Below, in pieces: positions 48,733-59,992 of a stretch of DNA of 64,000 nt (position 1 is the first letter of the stretch; each line of letters opens with the position of its first letter). The DNA is from Symbiodinium natans (taxonomy: Eukaryota; Sar; Dinophyceae; Suessiales; Symbiodiniaceae). Under the pieces are notes generated by a model, which did not search any database, had not been told where the DNA came from, and was given only the letters and a program-made list of their open reading frames with translations. The position numbers were made by a program, and so were the translations under genes. The stretch lies in the NCBI GenBank assembly GCA_905221605.1, contig CAJNDS010002307.1:372130-436129 (forward strand), read 5' to 3'.

Positions 48733-48947
48733 TATTTTCGGAAAAAACGATGGAGGCGGATACTGAGTTCGCCGGCGCCGGCGAACTCAGTATCGACCCT
48801 ATGTTCCTTGCATAGGGTACCAAGGGTGCACGAACTCAGTAATTTCCCGGGACAAAACGGAACCCCGTGCAAGGAAAATAGGGTCGATACTGAGTTCGCC
48901 GGCGCCGGCGAACTCAGTATCCGCCTCTGTCGTTTTTTCCGAAAATA
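48733..48947. mobile_element. 215-bp nested palindromic (foldback) element
   Basis: The outer arms TATTTTCGGAAAAAACG and CGTTTTTTCCGAAAATA are inverted complements. Within each arm sits a perfect 36-bp palindrome, GATACTGAGTTCGCCGGCGC with its mirror half, at 48759-48794 and 48886-48921. Inner arms TCGACCCTAT...CCTTGCA pair as well. The core GCCGGCGCCGGC is GC-rich while the outer ends are AT-rich. No coding capacity exists, so it is a MITE-like foldback or a structured site. Confidence 0.8.
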
Positions 48948-48949
48948 CT

Positions 48950-49814
48950 GAGTTGACAAATTTCGGGCCGTCCCATTCAAGACAAAAAGTTAATTTGACT
49001 TCCACCGCGCAGAGAACAGCATCACAACCTTTATTGCTAATTCTGTTCATCGTGCCTGGTTGTCTGCAGTTGAAACTCCCGCCGCGTTTGCAAAACAACC
49101 CGCGTCATCAATTCAGACGGTATTACCCGCGTGTGCGTTTCGCAGCATTGTACTTGAAGGAACAAACCTGCCTAGCCACTAATTAATCTTTGACACTCAT
49201 GATTTTCAATATGTCGGCATTGATCCACAAGTCGCGCAGGCAGGTTGCTGGAAACAACTTGGGGCTCCCAGCTCGAGAGAGAAGATGCCGGCATGTCCTC
49301 GACATGACCAAGACTAACCGGTATAGACGTTTTGGACCCAGCCAATAGAGTCTGAGTGACCATGAGAGTTGGAAGATATTTCTTTGTGTCTGGGCTTGCA
49401 CTTGTGCCTCTAGCCTCCGGGTGTTGGGGGTGACTGCGTTGGCTGCTGCCCTGAGTGGGGGGGGGGGGGATGAAATCAGAAACCTCACACGACCGAGGCA
49501 CGCGCGTGCACACACATGCCCATCATCACGGCTGGCCTCGTGCGAAAGATCATGTCAACATGGAAATCCTGCAGCATGTGACATCTTCACAAAACACCAG
49601 CGCTGATTGATTACGGTCTTTTTTTGGAAGATCTGCGAGACGTCTCATTGACACTATATGCCTTGCAACAGTCCAAAGAACGGTGCCCGCCATGAACCAA
49701 ATTCTATATAAGAATGACTGAATCAAGGCAGAACCCTGGCCGACCCGCATGTTTGCAGTCGCGGGTTTTCATATCCTGGAACCACCAAAATTGCTGACAC
49801 TGGCACGAACGTAT
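48950..49814. other. Intergenic region, nothing recognised
   Basis: Unique sequence with a G10 run at 49459. Open frames on both strands overlap each other and show no domain. It lies downstream of the methyltransferase gene and may hold its 3' untranslated part. Confidence 0.45.
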
Positions 49815-51687
49815 TCACAGTTGAGACTGCTGCTCCTCTTGCCTCAGAACGCCAAGGGCCTTCAAGCATACAGTCAAAGCCACTGCCAGGGACGGAGAAG
49901 CATTGATGTTCCCCAAAATCGTTTTACACTCAGCTTCTGACAACCCTTTCCAGGACACCTTCTCAGACGGGTAACCGTGCACCCGCAAAAGCTCATTGAC
50001 ACTGAAGAACCTCCTGGCACCGAAGTGGTAGTTGGAGGATGATGTACACAGGGTCGGCACACCCCGAAAACAAACTCCCGTTCCACGGTCACATGACTGG
50101 CTCAGGTCCCCCACATAGTCCGAGATGTCCTGCTGTTGCTATTATAACAGGGTTCCTTCCAAAGGTCGTGCTGTTATTATCGCAGGGTTCCTTCCAAAGG
50201 TCGTGGTCAAAGTCGTGACACAATCATGATTCACTTTAAAACTCATTAGCGATTGAGGTCCTTGCTTCCAGACTTCTCCATGGCCACAAGCTGCAGCACA
50301 TCAGCCTGGGCCTTCAACCATGCCGTCTTGGCGCGCAAGGCGGTATCGGTGACACTGACTCTGTCGCTGTTCGGCAGGCTCGTTTCCTCGGACTTGACCC
50401 GTTTTTTCTTCACCGCCTTCATCAATGCCTGAGAGTAGTAGCCATGATACTTGGACAGCTCTGCAGCTTCCAGGACGGCGCTTGCCAGACCGTCACTCTG
50501 ACACTGTGCCTCCAGGGCGCTCCCTGCATCCATGAAGGAGGCCAGGTCGTGATGTGGCAGGGCTTCAACCTTCGCACCCAATTTCTTGGCCTCCTCGGCC
50601 AGGTCTTCACCGGTGACTGAAGCCAGGTTCGAGACAAAGATGAAAACACGTCGCCTTTCTGTTGGCAAGGGCCGGGCGCTAAGGACACAGTAACCCACCG
50701 AAGCCCCGGTGACTCTGATGTCCTGCAAAACACGAGCCAAGGCGGATTCCATGTTTCCACCACCCCGACAGTACCTCAGATACGGGTTGCCTGCTTCGAA
50801 GATAGTCTAAACGATTGTGACCGCATTGTTGGACTCACGCCAGCAACTGTTTTTGCAAACTGCAACCCAGACACGACAAACCTTCAGAATTCTCCAGCAC
50901 TGCTATTTTGGGCTTCCGCTGCCGTAAGTAGTCGATGGTTGCAAGGTAGCTTGTCTCGTGGACGGCATGTGGATGAAGGACAATGTCTTGCTTGAAGCGG
51001 TTGGGGTTCTGAGCGCTGTTGTAGCAACAGCTGTATCCGGCTTGAAACAACTCGACGGACCCCGACCCCGACCCTGCATCTGCCACTTTGCAGAGGCGCA
51101 TGTGTGAGTAGCAAGGCGCGGGCTCGTTGCCGCAGAGGTCTGCTGCATCCTGCGGGTGCAAGACGCAACCTGCTTATAAACAGGACTAAGGATGCAGCCT
51201 GCTCATGAACAGGATTATTATGCGCGCAAGCAATTTCAAACAAGGAATCACACAGTAAAGAAACCTGCCGGTCCTCAAAGACACACTTCGGCGCGCGTCT
51301 GTTGCGCAACATGAACTGGACAGCGCTCTTGTCCCAATCACAGCCATACAGTGACACTGATTTCACACCGGCCATCTTGCACATCTTGTCCAAGAGATAC
51401 TCGAAACTGCCGCTTCCAGAGCACGAGCCCGCCGACCTCAGCGGCTGCCTGGTGGATGCCACAGGGACATACCGTCCGATCCGCCACAGCTCATGCAGGA
51501 AATCCTCCAGCTGAAAGGGCGTCGAGGTGCTCTCATGCACTGCGGTTGCCTGACCCTGGGACGCAGAGGGCTGGCTGGCAGCCTTGGCCTTCGCTTCGGC
51601 CTTGGCCTTGGCCTTTGCCTTGCACTTGGCCTTGCCTTTCGGCTTCTTTCCCGCGGGGGCGGGTTTACCGGCGAGCCACTTAACCAT
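49815..51687 (-). CDS. C5-cytosine-specific DNA methyltransferase, five exons
   Basis: Exons 51687-51265, 51149-50882, 50859-50839 (a 21-nt microexon), 50790 to about 50258 and 50129-49815 join in frame. The N-terminus is a Lys/Ala-rich linker (KAKCKAKAKAKAEAKAKA). Motif I is SCSGSGSFEYLL, followed by GCDWDKSAVQFML. Motif IV is FQAGYSCCYNSAQNPNR and keeps a Cys at the catalytic position, although the usual Pro before it is Ser. Motif VI is KPKIAVLENSE (ENV to ENS). Motif VIII is LPTERRRVFIF; motif IX and the C-terminal part are GVPTLCTSSS, FSVNELLRVHGYP and ILGNINASP. The enzyme would transfer a methyl group from SAM to cytosine in DNA. GSGSGS before motif IV comes from a GGGTC repeat and is an in-frame insertion or a misread intron. 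The last intron would be GA-AG. Confidence 0.8.
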
Positions 51688-51689
51688 GG

Positions 51690-52018
51690 GAGAATAGCGG
51701 TGACAGATACGCGGTCACACGTGTCACACTGCAAATTTGCTCTTGAGTACACAACCAAACCTCAAAGCTGGCAAGATGTGCAATGGACGGAATGACACCA
51801 TGCAGTCATTCACTCAGAACTCACAGCGCTTGGTTGCAGGAAAAACGCAGAACAGTTCAAGTTTCACGTACGCTTGTTTTCGCTCTCACTGCAACAGCAG
51901 AGTGTCACAAAATTGAAATCGAGGCCCGACATGGAAAATGGTAACGGACCATGCGTGCGTGACTGCCCCGTGGCAAAATGGGCTGACACCTGACACCTGA
52001 CGATGATCCTGTTCAAGA
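51690..52018. other. Short intergenic spacer
   Basis: About 330 bp separate the stop of the upstream gene (52019) from the methyltransferase start at 51687. I see no TATA-like element or terminator that I can support; such spacers are normal in one-directional dinoflagellate clusters. Confidence 0.35.
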
Positions 52019-53264
52019 TCACTCCGCTCCGTCTGAGCCCGGGTCTGGGGATTGCTGGGTGACGCTGTTGTTGAGGAATCCTTCGACCCTCGCCTTCTTC
52101 TGCTTGTCCATTGCGCCGATCATGTCGATTGCCTGCTGGTACCGGCGCTTGGCATCGCCTTTCATAGCTTCATGCTCCATCATCTCTTCTTTGTACTCAC
52201 GCGCCTTTTCAGTCCAGAACTGGACGCTCAGATCCTGCTCCAGCTTCAGCAATGACACTGAGTCTGATGTAAACAGTGAAAGTGAAGACGATTGCGGAAT
52301 TCTCGCGGTCGTGACACTGTCAGCTGTCTGGTCGTCAGCATCGGGAGCCAGCCAGAACTCCTTAGAAGCAAGAACGGGAAGAATCTACACTCGAACACCT
52401 TGTTTCACACGTGAGAGGGCAGGGCCTTAATGCAGGCAAGGGTCTGCAAGTGGACTCTCCTTGAAGTTGTAAAAGGTCCAGTTGTTCGGCATGTTATCCA
52501 CGCTGTGTTTCACCAGCCCGACCGCATCTTTGCTGAAGGGGACAGCAAGCCAGGCCAAATGACTCAGAGTGTCCTTGTTGACAAAGTAGACGCGGAGCTG
52601 CCAATTGCGACCAGGCGGATCAGGCAGACCCGCCTTTCTGAAGATGACACTGACCAGCCTGCAGTGCAACGGCGGCGAGGAAATCTGGTAGAAGCTCAGG
52701 AGAGGCAAGGCGGGCGACCCTGACGGGCACTCGTCTGTGCACTTGAACATGAGGCTGACCTTGTCGATGGTCACCGTGTCCCAATCACAGACGGGCTGTG
52801 CAAATTTGTCGACCGTGAGATTGAACTCAAACGCGTTTTGACTCTGAACCAGCTTGATGGCTCCCGAGGAAACCTTTTGCTGGAACTCCTCAGCCGGAAA
52901 AGACAACCTCAAGATCCTGTACTCAGTTCGCGTGCTTTTCTGCAGCCGCTGCTTTTTTGACAATGGCTTTTCCAGTGAGTCCGGATCCGACCAAGCTAAC
53001 GAAAGCCGCCTTCTCTGGTCCAGCTTGGCATACTCATGGATGGCCTGACATGATGGAAAATCGACTAATTTAATCCTCAAATAAACTGCACACGCAAGTG
53101 ACTGACAACAGAGTTGGAGCCTTTTCCGGGTAGTCATGGCATTGACCTTGCAAGGAGACATAGCCGTCATCCTGACGAAGCTTGGCACAGAAGTCATGCC
53201 AGTCCATGGTCAACACAGCATAGCCCACGATCGCACGAGACGACTTGGACGGGGCAGCAGACAT
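52019..53264 (-). CDS. Unknown protein with C-terminal coiled coil, three exons
   Basis: The first exon ends near 53147 at CAAG|GTCAATG. The second (about 53051-52466) follows a CATGTCAG acceptor and reads AIHEYAKLDQRRRLSL onward. The third (52388-52019) follows GTGTAG, runs in frame through SVSLLKLEQDLSVQFW and ends with a Lys/Glu-rich segment (EYKEEMMEHEAMKGDAKRR) likely to form a coiled coil. Joining exons 2 and 3 in frame requires a donor AAG|GAGAGT, a GA-AG intron. The start is uncertain: ATG at 53264 (MSAAPSKSSRAIVG) is in a different frame from exon 2, whereas an ATG at 53197 gives a clean join. I recognise no catalytic domain. It sits between two methyltransferase-like genes. Confidence 0.55.
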
Positions 53265-53831
53265 TGGCTGCGATTGCTAAGCACGAGTGCTGGTGCGCAG
53301 TACAGCTGGAGCCGAGTTTGCTGACAGAGGCAAGCACTTTTCAGGCTGATTTGCAAAGGCAACGGGCAACGCACTGAATGCAGTGTTGACATCAGGTTAA
53401 GTCTGACAATGACGCTGAGGCTCGCTCCACACAGATTCCACGAAGTGCCCATCTTCACCCCGAGAACGACCTGAGTGGGCATCAAGGAGGTTCTTGATTC
53501 GTAAGCCTTCGAAGTCATGACGAGCGCGAAGCATTGACCCCGGAATTCTAGATACCCAAGGCTAGGTCATGGCCCTGCTGCGCACGGAACTGTTTCTCAT
53601 TTTCCTCGGGACGCTGACACGTCGCGACATCCTACTATGTCGCACGGGGGCGCAGCGGCTTTCGTGACTCCTGATTTGAACCACTGATGCACGATCCTTT
53701 TTTGCAAGATTGGTAAAAGAGAGCTTAACTTAGTCTACGTTTTGATTCTCTTATTGAAGTGAAGGTCAACCGCCACGCACAAAATCCCCGTGAGCAGGAT
53801 GATACAAAATCTCGGAGGCAGACAATGACAC

Positions 53832-56329
53832 TCAGTGAGAAGCACTTGTACCAGAAGCTTCTGAGCAAATCTTGTTGCACAAAGCCAACATGACAATGAC
53901 CAGATTTATCGGGGTTGTCTCGAAGATCATGCGGCCTACTTGAGTCTTCACAAGTTGAAGGCTGACACTTTTGAGCTTGTACCCATACATGGCAAGGATT
54001 TCCTCGGGATGGAGCAGGCGCAGTGACATCCGACACTGACTCTCTGAGATAAGGACCAGGAATTCAGACGAAGAAGAGAGGCGAGGCAAAGCCCCCGCTG
54101 ACACGTTGAAGGCCTTCTTTGTGTCAGTAATCAATGTCCCCACAGACGGTACCTCGTCCGCGTGGGCTGCCTTGGCCTTGGACTCAAGAATCTTCGCGAG
54201 CACAAACATCCAAGCACTTTTTTTGGGCAGCTTCTCGTAATCCTGCTCCACAAGCTCGAGCTTGGAAAGAGTTGCGGGGGTGTCCGGCACCCAACCACCC
54301 TTCACAGCATCTGTCAGCAGCTCCGGCAGGTCCATGGTGCAGCGAGGCTTCTTGCGAGAAGGCTCCGTCGCCTCCTCATCTGCCGCGCGAGCCTCGGCCG
54401 ACTGCTCCACCTCGGCATTTTCGTTGACACTGACAGGGACGCCTGACTTCCCCCGCGCTTTGCGATGTCGAATTGCATCCAAAAATGCCAAGAAGTCGTC
54501 ACCCTCACGAAGCAAGTAATCTGCGAGTTTGACGCTGCCTGTAGCTTGGGAAACGCAGTGCACAAGCGAGTGCATGTACTTTTGCACGTCCATGCTCTTC
54601 GGCACTGACACTGATGTGGCCCCGAATATCAGCCTCTGACCCTCAGCAGGGACTCTCATGGTCCTCAGTGACACTGGCACCCACGCGACCATTTGGCGAC
54701 CTTCCTGGCAGCAAGCAGCCACTAGCTTCTCACGCACATCTTCCGGCTTCAAGCCGGCGGTCAGGAAAACATCCAAAACGATCACACTCGGTGACTCCTT
54801 CGCCACGGCAGACTCGAGAGCATCCAGCGTACTCTGACTTCGTTGATTTTTGCCAGCCGACACGAAGCCCAGGAGTGCCAGGGGTGTCTTGGGGTCTCGG
54901 TTATGGACCTTGTCCTTGCGGAATCTGCCCCCAGAGTATTGCACAACGTGTGACACCGGCTCCCCAGTTTCGCCAGCTCTCCCGAGGAACATCCCTCCAG
55001 TGTTCGGCAGCAGAGAACCTGTCTGACTCCATAACCAAAACAATGGGTCAATCCCCGGGTAGCAGCCAACCACATCATGGGCACGTGGCTCTTGGGGGGC
55101 CAATCCCTGCAGAGCTGAAATGACACTTTCGAGCTCCATGGGTGCCTTGTCTGGGCAGTCAGGATCAAGGGCGGATCAAGGAGGACCGTGGACGCACTCA
55201 AATGGAGCAGTTATTGTTGTTACCCCACCGCAATTGAAAATTGGTTTTCAACAGACCTAGTGCAGGATGCAGCGAGTAACTGTGGAAGTTCGGAAGTTCT
55301 GAATCTGTGACTCACAAGATCGTTGATGCGCCTCGACTTGATGCAACAGGGCTGCGTTCTAGAGGTTTCACTCCCAGCAAAACAATCTCTTTCCTCAACA
55401 TAATGAAGGCTGGCAAGGAAACTTAGCCCCTGGCATTGCGTGAACTGTCGATGGCCACACCTGCAAGAACATGTTCTGAGCAAAGGACAGGGGGCAGCAA
55501 TGAGATGCACACTTCGAATCTGTTTTGCTTAACTAATCCGATGACACGGATGTGGACAGCATGAACTGCCAGACTCTCCTACCCGCACCTGCCCACCCCG
55601 GTCCCAGCCACTACAGACTTCACTTGCAAAGGTGGGAAGGAGCGGACGTGTCACTTTACACGCAGAGAAAGCTGATGTAGGGGGCGCACCCAGGCCTATC
55701 GCGCCGGAGCTTTGCAGGCATCCAGCGATAGAACACCTGCGCCGCATTTACAGCCACCGAGAAGCCCTTCTGGAGTAGCTTTCTGAGACGGAGTTCAGAG
55801 TTCAGATTGCTTACTATACTACTACGTTAACACGAAGCGAGGGAGTGGAACTCGATCCCAAAGCAGCACAGTGGCACAGGACGAATGTTAATTACTGCAG
55901 CGGCATCCAGCAGCGCATGCCCACTGTCATGTGCAAGACCGACCTGAACACAAGATTCCCAAGTCCTGTTCCAGCCGACCCACACCAGCGCCAAAGAACA
56001 TTAGAACACTGTTAGACTCAACGCCCCTGACTGCTAAGAGAAACACAAACTGCAAGTGAGCGCCAGGCTGGTCTCCACAAGCTTGACACTGAAGCTGCTG
56101 AGCACCTGCGGGGCAGCTTGCTGAGGGGTACAACAGCGGTAACAGACATGCTCAGGGCAACCAAGGCAGGAGGATTATTTTCGACGCACGAAGCGTGCGG
56201 CGGATCGACTTTGCTTCTGACACTGATGGAAGAGGGTTGGACTGCGGTACAACTCACCTGACTCATTATCAGTGTTGCTGCCTTGCTTGGCTTGGGGTTC
56301 CCGGGTTGCGGAGTGTCATTGAGTTTCAA
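53832..56329 (-). CDS. Degenerate C5-methyltransferase-like protein lacking catalytic residues
   Basis: Exon 1 (56329-56258) is MKLNDTPQPGNPKPSK... with donor CAG|GTGAGT. Further exons carry a Cys-rich region (CQACGDQ, then CSGRCGHRQFTQC), probably zinc-binding. The main exon (about 55139-53832) aligns by eye along its length with the neighbouring methyltransferase. GFVSAGKNQRSQ stands for motif IV, SPSVIVLDVFLTAGL for motif VI, RVPAEGQRLIFGA for motif VIII, and GALPRLSSSS, RLLHPEEILAMYGY and TPINLVIVM for the C-terminal motifs. The catalytic PC and the ENV Glu-Asn are both replaced, so it should not methylate DNA. A regulatory partner, comparable in principle to catalytically inactive DNMT3L, is one possibility and relaxed paralogue decay is another. 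The frame is intact over 435 codons, which argues for selection. Confidence 0.6.
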
Positions 56330-56752
56330 AGGAAATCACTGACGGTCTAGTGCTGCAGCAACACTGACACGGATAACGAGTCAAGGTGTCTGGCGCTGGA
56401 GCGCCTCCAGCATTGGCCTCTCCTTGCGAATTTTCCTGATCAGCCAGGCGTCCAGCCTCTGCGGTGGGTTGTTATGACGGGCCTGCAGTGCCTGGAGCCT
56501 GAGTGAAGCTCAGCACAACCACTTCAACATGACAAGGACATTGGCAATACTGTGGACTCTTCAGACCAGGAGCAAAATGCAGCTGAGTCTGACCCTGGCT
56601 TTGTAGCCGAAATCCTGGATGAAGTCGTTGACGGCAGAAACAGCCGTCGAGGAGAGGCGGAGATCCGAAAAAATTTCGTGCCTGAGTGAGCATTTTCTGC
56701 TAAAATTTTTAGTGACATCGGATAGATTCACGAGCTGACGTGAACGTGGAAT

Positions 56753-57989
56753 TCAACTGAAGAAGCGAATGCAGTCGAGAATCATGACCTCGTCGAAGCC
56801 CTCAGGGGGATCGTCGCCAAAGGAATCCGGTCTGCCCCAATAGGTGGCTGGAGCTGAAGCTGCGCGCCCCCCCCCATCAAACCGCCCCCGCGGGTCGCCT
56901 CCCTGAATGCCATCCCCTTTGCCGCCGCCACCTGTCGACACCACCATGGCTCCACCATCACCACTGCCCCAGCTTCCTGTGTTCCATCCTCCCCAACTTC
57001 CTGTGTTCCAGCCTCCCCCGCTTCCTGCGTGCCATCCTCCTCCGCTTCCTGCGTTCCATCCTCCTCCGCTTCTGGTATACCCTCCTCCGCTGCCTCCTCT
57101 TGCGTTCCGTTGTCCTGTGCTCCCTCCTCCTGTCTTCCATCCTCCTCCACTCCCTCCTCCAGCATCCCATCCTCCTCCCGTGTTCCATCCATCATTTCCT
57201 GCCTTCCAGCCTCCTGCACTTCCGTCTCCACCTCCACTCGATCCACTCGATCCTGCTGCGTTCAATGCCCCACTCCCTGCACTGCTCTGCGACCCTCCAC
57301 CCTTCGCCCCCTTTACTGCTGCCGCCACTGCCTTTGACCCTCCACCCTTCGCCCCTTTTCGTGCAGCCACCGCTGCCTTTGACACTGGTGCTACTACTTG
57401 TGGCTGCTGTGGCCCTCCTGCTGGCCCGGGTCGCCCTGGTGGAGGTGGGGGCTTGGGCCTTTGAGTCTGACCTTGATCTTGAACCTTATTCGTGCCATTC
57501 TGGCATGCCATTCTCCTTGTTGATCCTTGGGCACCGACAATTTCGCACTGACACTGGCTCGAAGAAGACCCACTACGGTCACGCCTCCTAACTCAGCAAC
57601 ACGATTGCAATCGGATATGCAGCCTCGCATCTCCTTCAGGACGTCCTTGGCCGTGGTGCACAAGTATGCCGGCGGGTCCCTGATGTGGGAGGAGGAGCGG
57701 ATGTAGTGTGTAATGTCGGAGGCGGCCTTCGGATTGACACTGTAGAGCAAGTAGAGCAGCTTGGCTGACGAAACTGAAAGCATCAGAATCAGAATCTATT
57801 ATCAATGACCACGCCAATAATGTGGGTCACAGGTGCGACGCATGCATCACTGTCAATGACACCGACACACGAGCGTATTGCAGAATGAGATACTTGAGTG
57901 GTCCCGCGGTCCAGCTCCACCTCCGCCACCCACGACAGGTTCTTTGGCAAGAACTTCAAGGCAACGGAGTGGTCCCGACGCGGGGGCAT
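56753..57989 (-). CDS. Gly/Trp-repeat (GGW) protein
   Basis: A first exon from ATG at 57989 (MPPRRDHSVALKFLPK) leads to a 57764-57480 exon (AKLLYLLYSVNP... with CISDCNRVAELGG). The 3' part is a long Gly-rich domain (57240-56840) with about ten W-containing repeats, GGGWNAG, GGGWHAG, GGWNTGSW. It ends PEGFDEVMILDCIRFFS at 56753. Pro-rich (PPPPPGRPGPAGG) and Lys-Gly-Gly (KGAKGGGS) linkers precede the repeats. Trp spaced in Gly-rich disorder is typical of RNA-binding or Argonaute-hook proteins, but no RRM or other fold was seen, so the role is open. The splice between exons 1 and 2 reads CAA(G)TATCTC...GTCA(G)CC, which is not canonical whichever G is used. Confidence 0.5.
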
Positions 57990-58384
57990 AGGGCGAGGAT
58001 GACACTCAACCCTAAATCTCAAAAGCTATTAGCCCGAAATCCTGAATCCTAAGAATCCTATAAAGTGATTATCCAGTTCGGCGACAGTCTACTCGTGACC
58101 ATTGGTGACCCTTGGCCTTGCGTCGCGCACGTGAGTGTGTGACGCCTACGACTGGCTGTTCCAGATCGCGCAGCCCTAGAGCCTGAATGTGACATGGTCA
58201 TGTCGTGACATGGTCAGCCGGCTTGGGCCAGAACCCAGCAGCGTTCGACAGAAGCAGCTCAAGTCCCAAGATGCAACAGGCGGTCATGAGCGCCAATCAG
58301 AGTGACGTGGCTAATGACCCTGACACATGCAGAGAGCCGCAACATTAGTGAGTCAGCTGCAAAGGATGGAGGGGCACCTTCAAG

Positions 58385-58737
58385 GATGCGAGGCCGAGGA
58401 AGCGCAGGCGGCCCGGACGCAGACCTCGACAGGATATGGCAGAACGTCTCAGTCTCAATCCTCGTCTGCAGTTCTGCTTGAAGCTTGGCCAACCAACCCC
58501 AAAACTCCGGAGCCCTAAAAAAAAGTCACGTGACTTAGGCCCAGGCCGCCCAAGTCTGCTGAAGTCGCCAGCTCCTGCAGGAATCGGAATAAAGCAAGGA
58601 GACAAGGATGCAACGCCAAACCCGGACACCTACTTTGCAAACGGCGGACTTCTGATTTTCACCACTGGCACAGAGCGCGGCTGGCAAACTGACACTGATA
58701 TCACTGAGACTCGGAAGAAGAAGCCCCATAGCCACTA
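58385..58737 (-). CDS. Possible small two-exon gene or 5' exons of the GGW gene
   Basis: An ATG at about 58731 gives MGLLLPSLSDISVSLPAALC and ends at a possible donor AAA|GTAGGT near 58636. After a TTTTTTTTAG acceptor near 58520, a frame reads PEFWGWLAKLQAELQTRIET to a donor GAAG|GTGCCC near 58386. The phases I derive for the two exons do not agree, so at least one boundary is wrong. No domain is recognised. Confidence 0.3.
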
Positions 58738-59284
58738 ATTTATTTGAACATTGACTCGGACTCTAGAATGGGAATGATCCCGAGTCTCGATCATTTGTCC
58801 CTACGTACTGCACGCGTAAAACAATTGCATCGGTGGATACCAACTAGCGTCATGCGATGTTCGTACGGATCGTACCACTCCTCCCAACACTGGGCACCCT
58901 CAGGACGAGTCGGGCGTTGCATGCTGACCTTGGTCACAGATTGTCACGGTGTGTGATTTAAGGGGAAATTGCAACGGTGTTGTATTGGGGATGATGGGAC
59001 GATATATTTAACACAAGAAGTTCCAAAGGCAAAGCCCAAGTGACATTGAAAGGAGGTGTGGGCGCGGTGAACGTGACCATGCCTTGGGTGGCCGGGCCAG
59101 AACTTGGGTCCCTCACAAATAGAACTTCAATTTTCTGAACTTAGTCCAAGGCTCGGCCCGGGATGTGTACAAAGTACGGCTTCATGTCGGGGCCATGGAC
59201 CCTAGCCATCTCCCAGCCGCAGCCCAAGTGCGCCCCCGGCTGCACCTGTAGACGGGCATGACTATAGTTCATTCTTCTGAACCC

Positions 59285-59990
59285 TTATTGCACCCTGGCC
59301 TCGTTTGCTTTCGGGTGCGGTGTCCGGCTGAGGATGACGTGATTCTGGACCCAGCCACGGGGAAGGTCGACACTGAAATACTCGGGAGGAAGAGGGTTTG
59401 AAAAATTGGCTTCGGAAGGTCCACGTCTCAGAATGGGCTCATGTGACACTGTGGCAACGAGGAAGTTGGCCGATGTTGAGGAGGACGGAGCTGACGACCG
59501 TGACACTGGGGCGGCTGTGGTCCTGGCTGCCTTGGAGGCCTTGGCCTCTGACCCTTTGGATGGGGCAGGGGTAGCGGCAGCCTTGGTTTTAGCGGCATTG
59601 GCCTCCACCCTGGCGTTGTACTCCTCTTCCACCATAGCCTCGAAGTTGACCTTATCCTGGGCCTTCTTCTTAGCCTTGTTCTGGTCTCTCGTGGATTGAA
59701 TCTTGGACTGCAGCCATTTCGCACGCTCCAACTTGCGCCCCTTACTACACAACACAGAACCCCAAACATCCTCATGGGGACCCCTTAGGGCAATTGGTAG
59801 CCCAGTTTAAAGAAAATTTGAGAACCACACTAAAATGAAACCCCACTGCCAATCGGACAGGCTGCTTCCTTGCCCTTCACGGGCCCTGACCCTGAGGCCT
59901 TAGGCTGTGCCTTCTTCTTCTCAGTGGCTCCAGGAGGTGCAGCGGAGGATGAAGCCTAATCTGAAGTGTGCTGGGGCGCCATGGTTGTTG
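59285..59990 (-). CDS. Lys/Ala-rich low-complexity protein, two exons
   Basis: An upstream exon near 59965-59843 encodes a Ser/Ala/Lys-rich segment (ATEKKKAQPKASGSGPVKG). A second exon from about 59745 reads GRKLERAKWLQSKIQS and a charged helix (QNKAKKKAQDKVNFEAMVEE), then an Ala/Ser/Thr-rich linker and EPILRRGPSEANFSN. It ends ANEARVQ with stop at 59285. The helix may be a short coiled coil. Three TCAGNGTC motifs lie in frame (APVSRSS, VATVSHE, EYFSVDL). An ATG at 59983 (MAPQHTSD) is followed by an in-frame stop unless spliced, so the start is unresolved. No family is recognised. Confidence 0.45.
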
Positions 59991-59992
59991 TA

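Noticed and set aside
56907-57464. Plus-strand 185-codon proline-rich frame
   Set aside because: Antisense shadow of the Gly/Trp-repeat gene; Pro and Phe/Cys come from reverse-complemented Gly and Trp codons.
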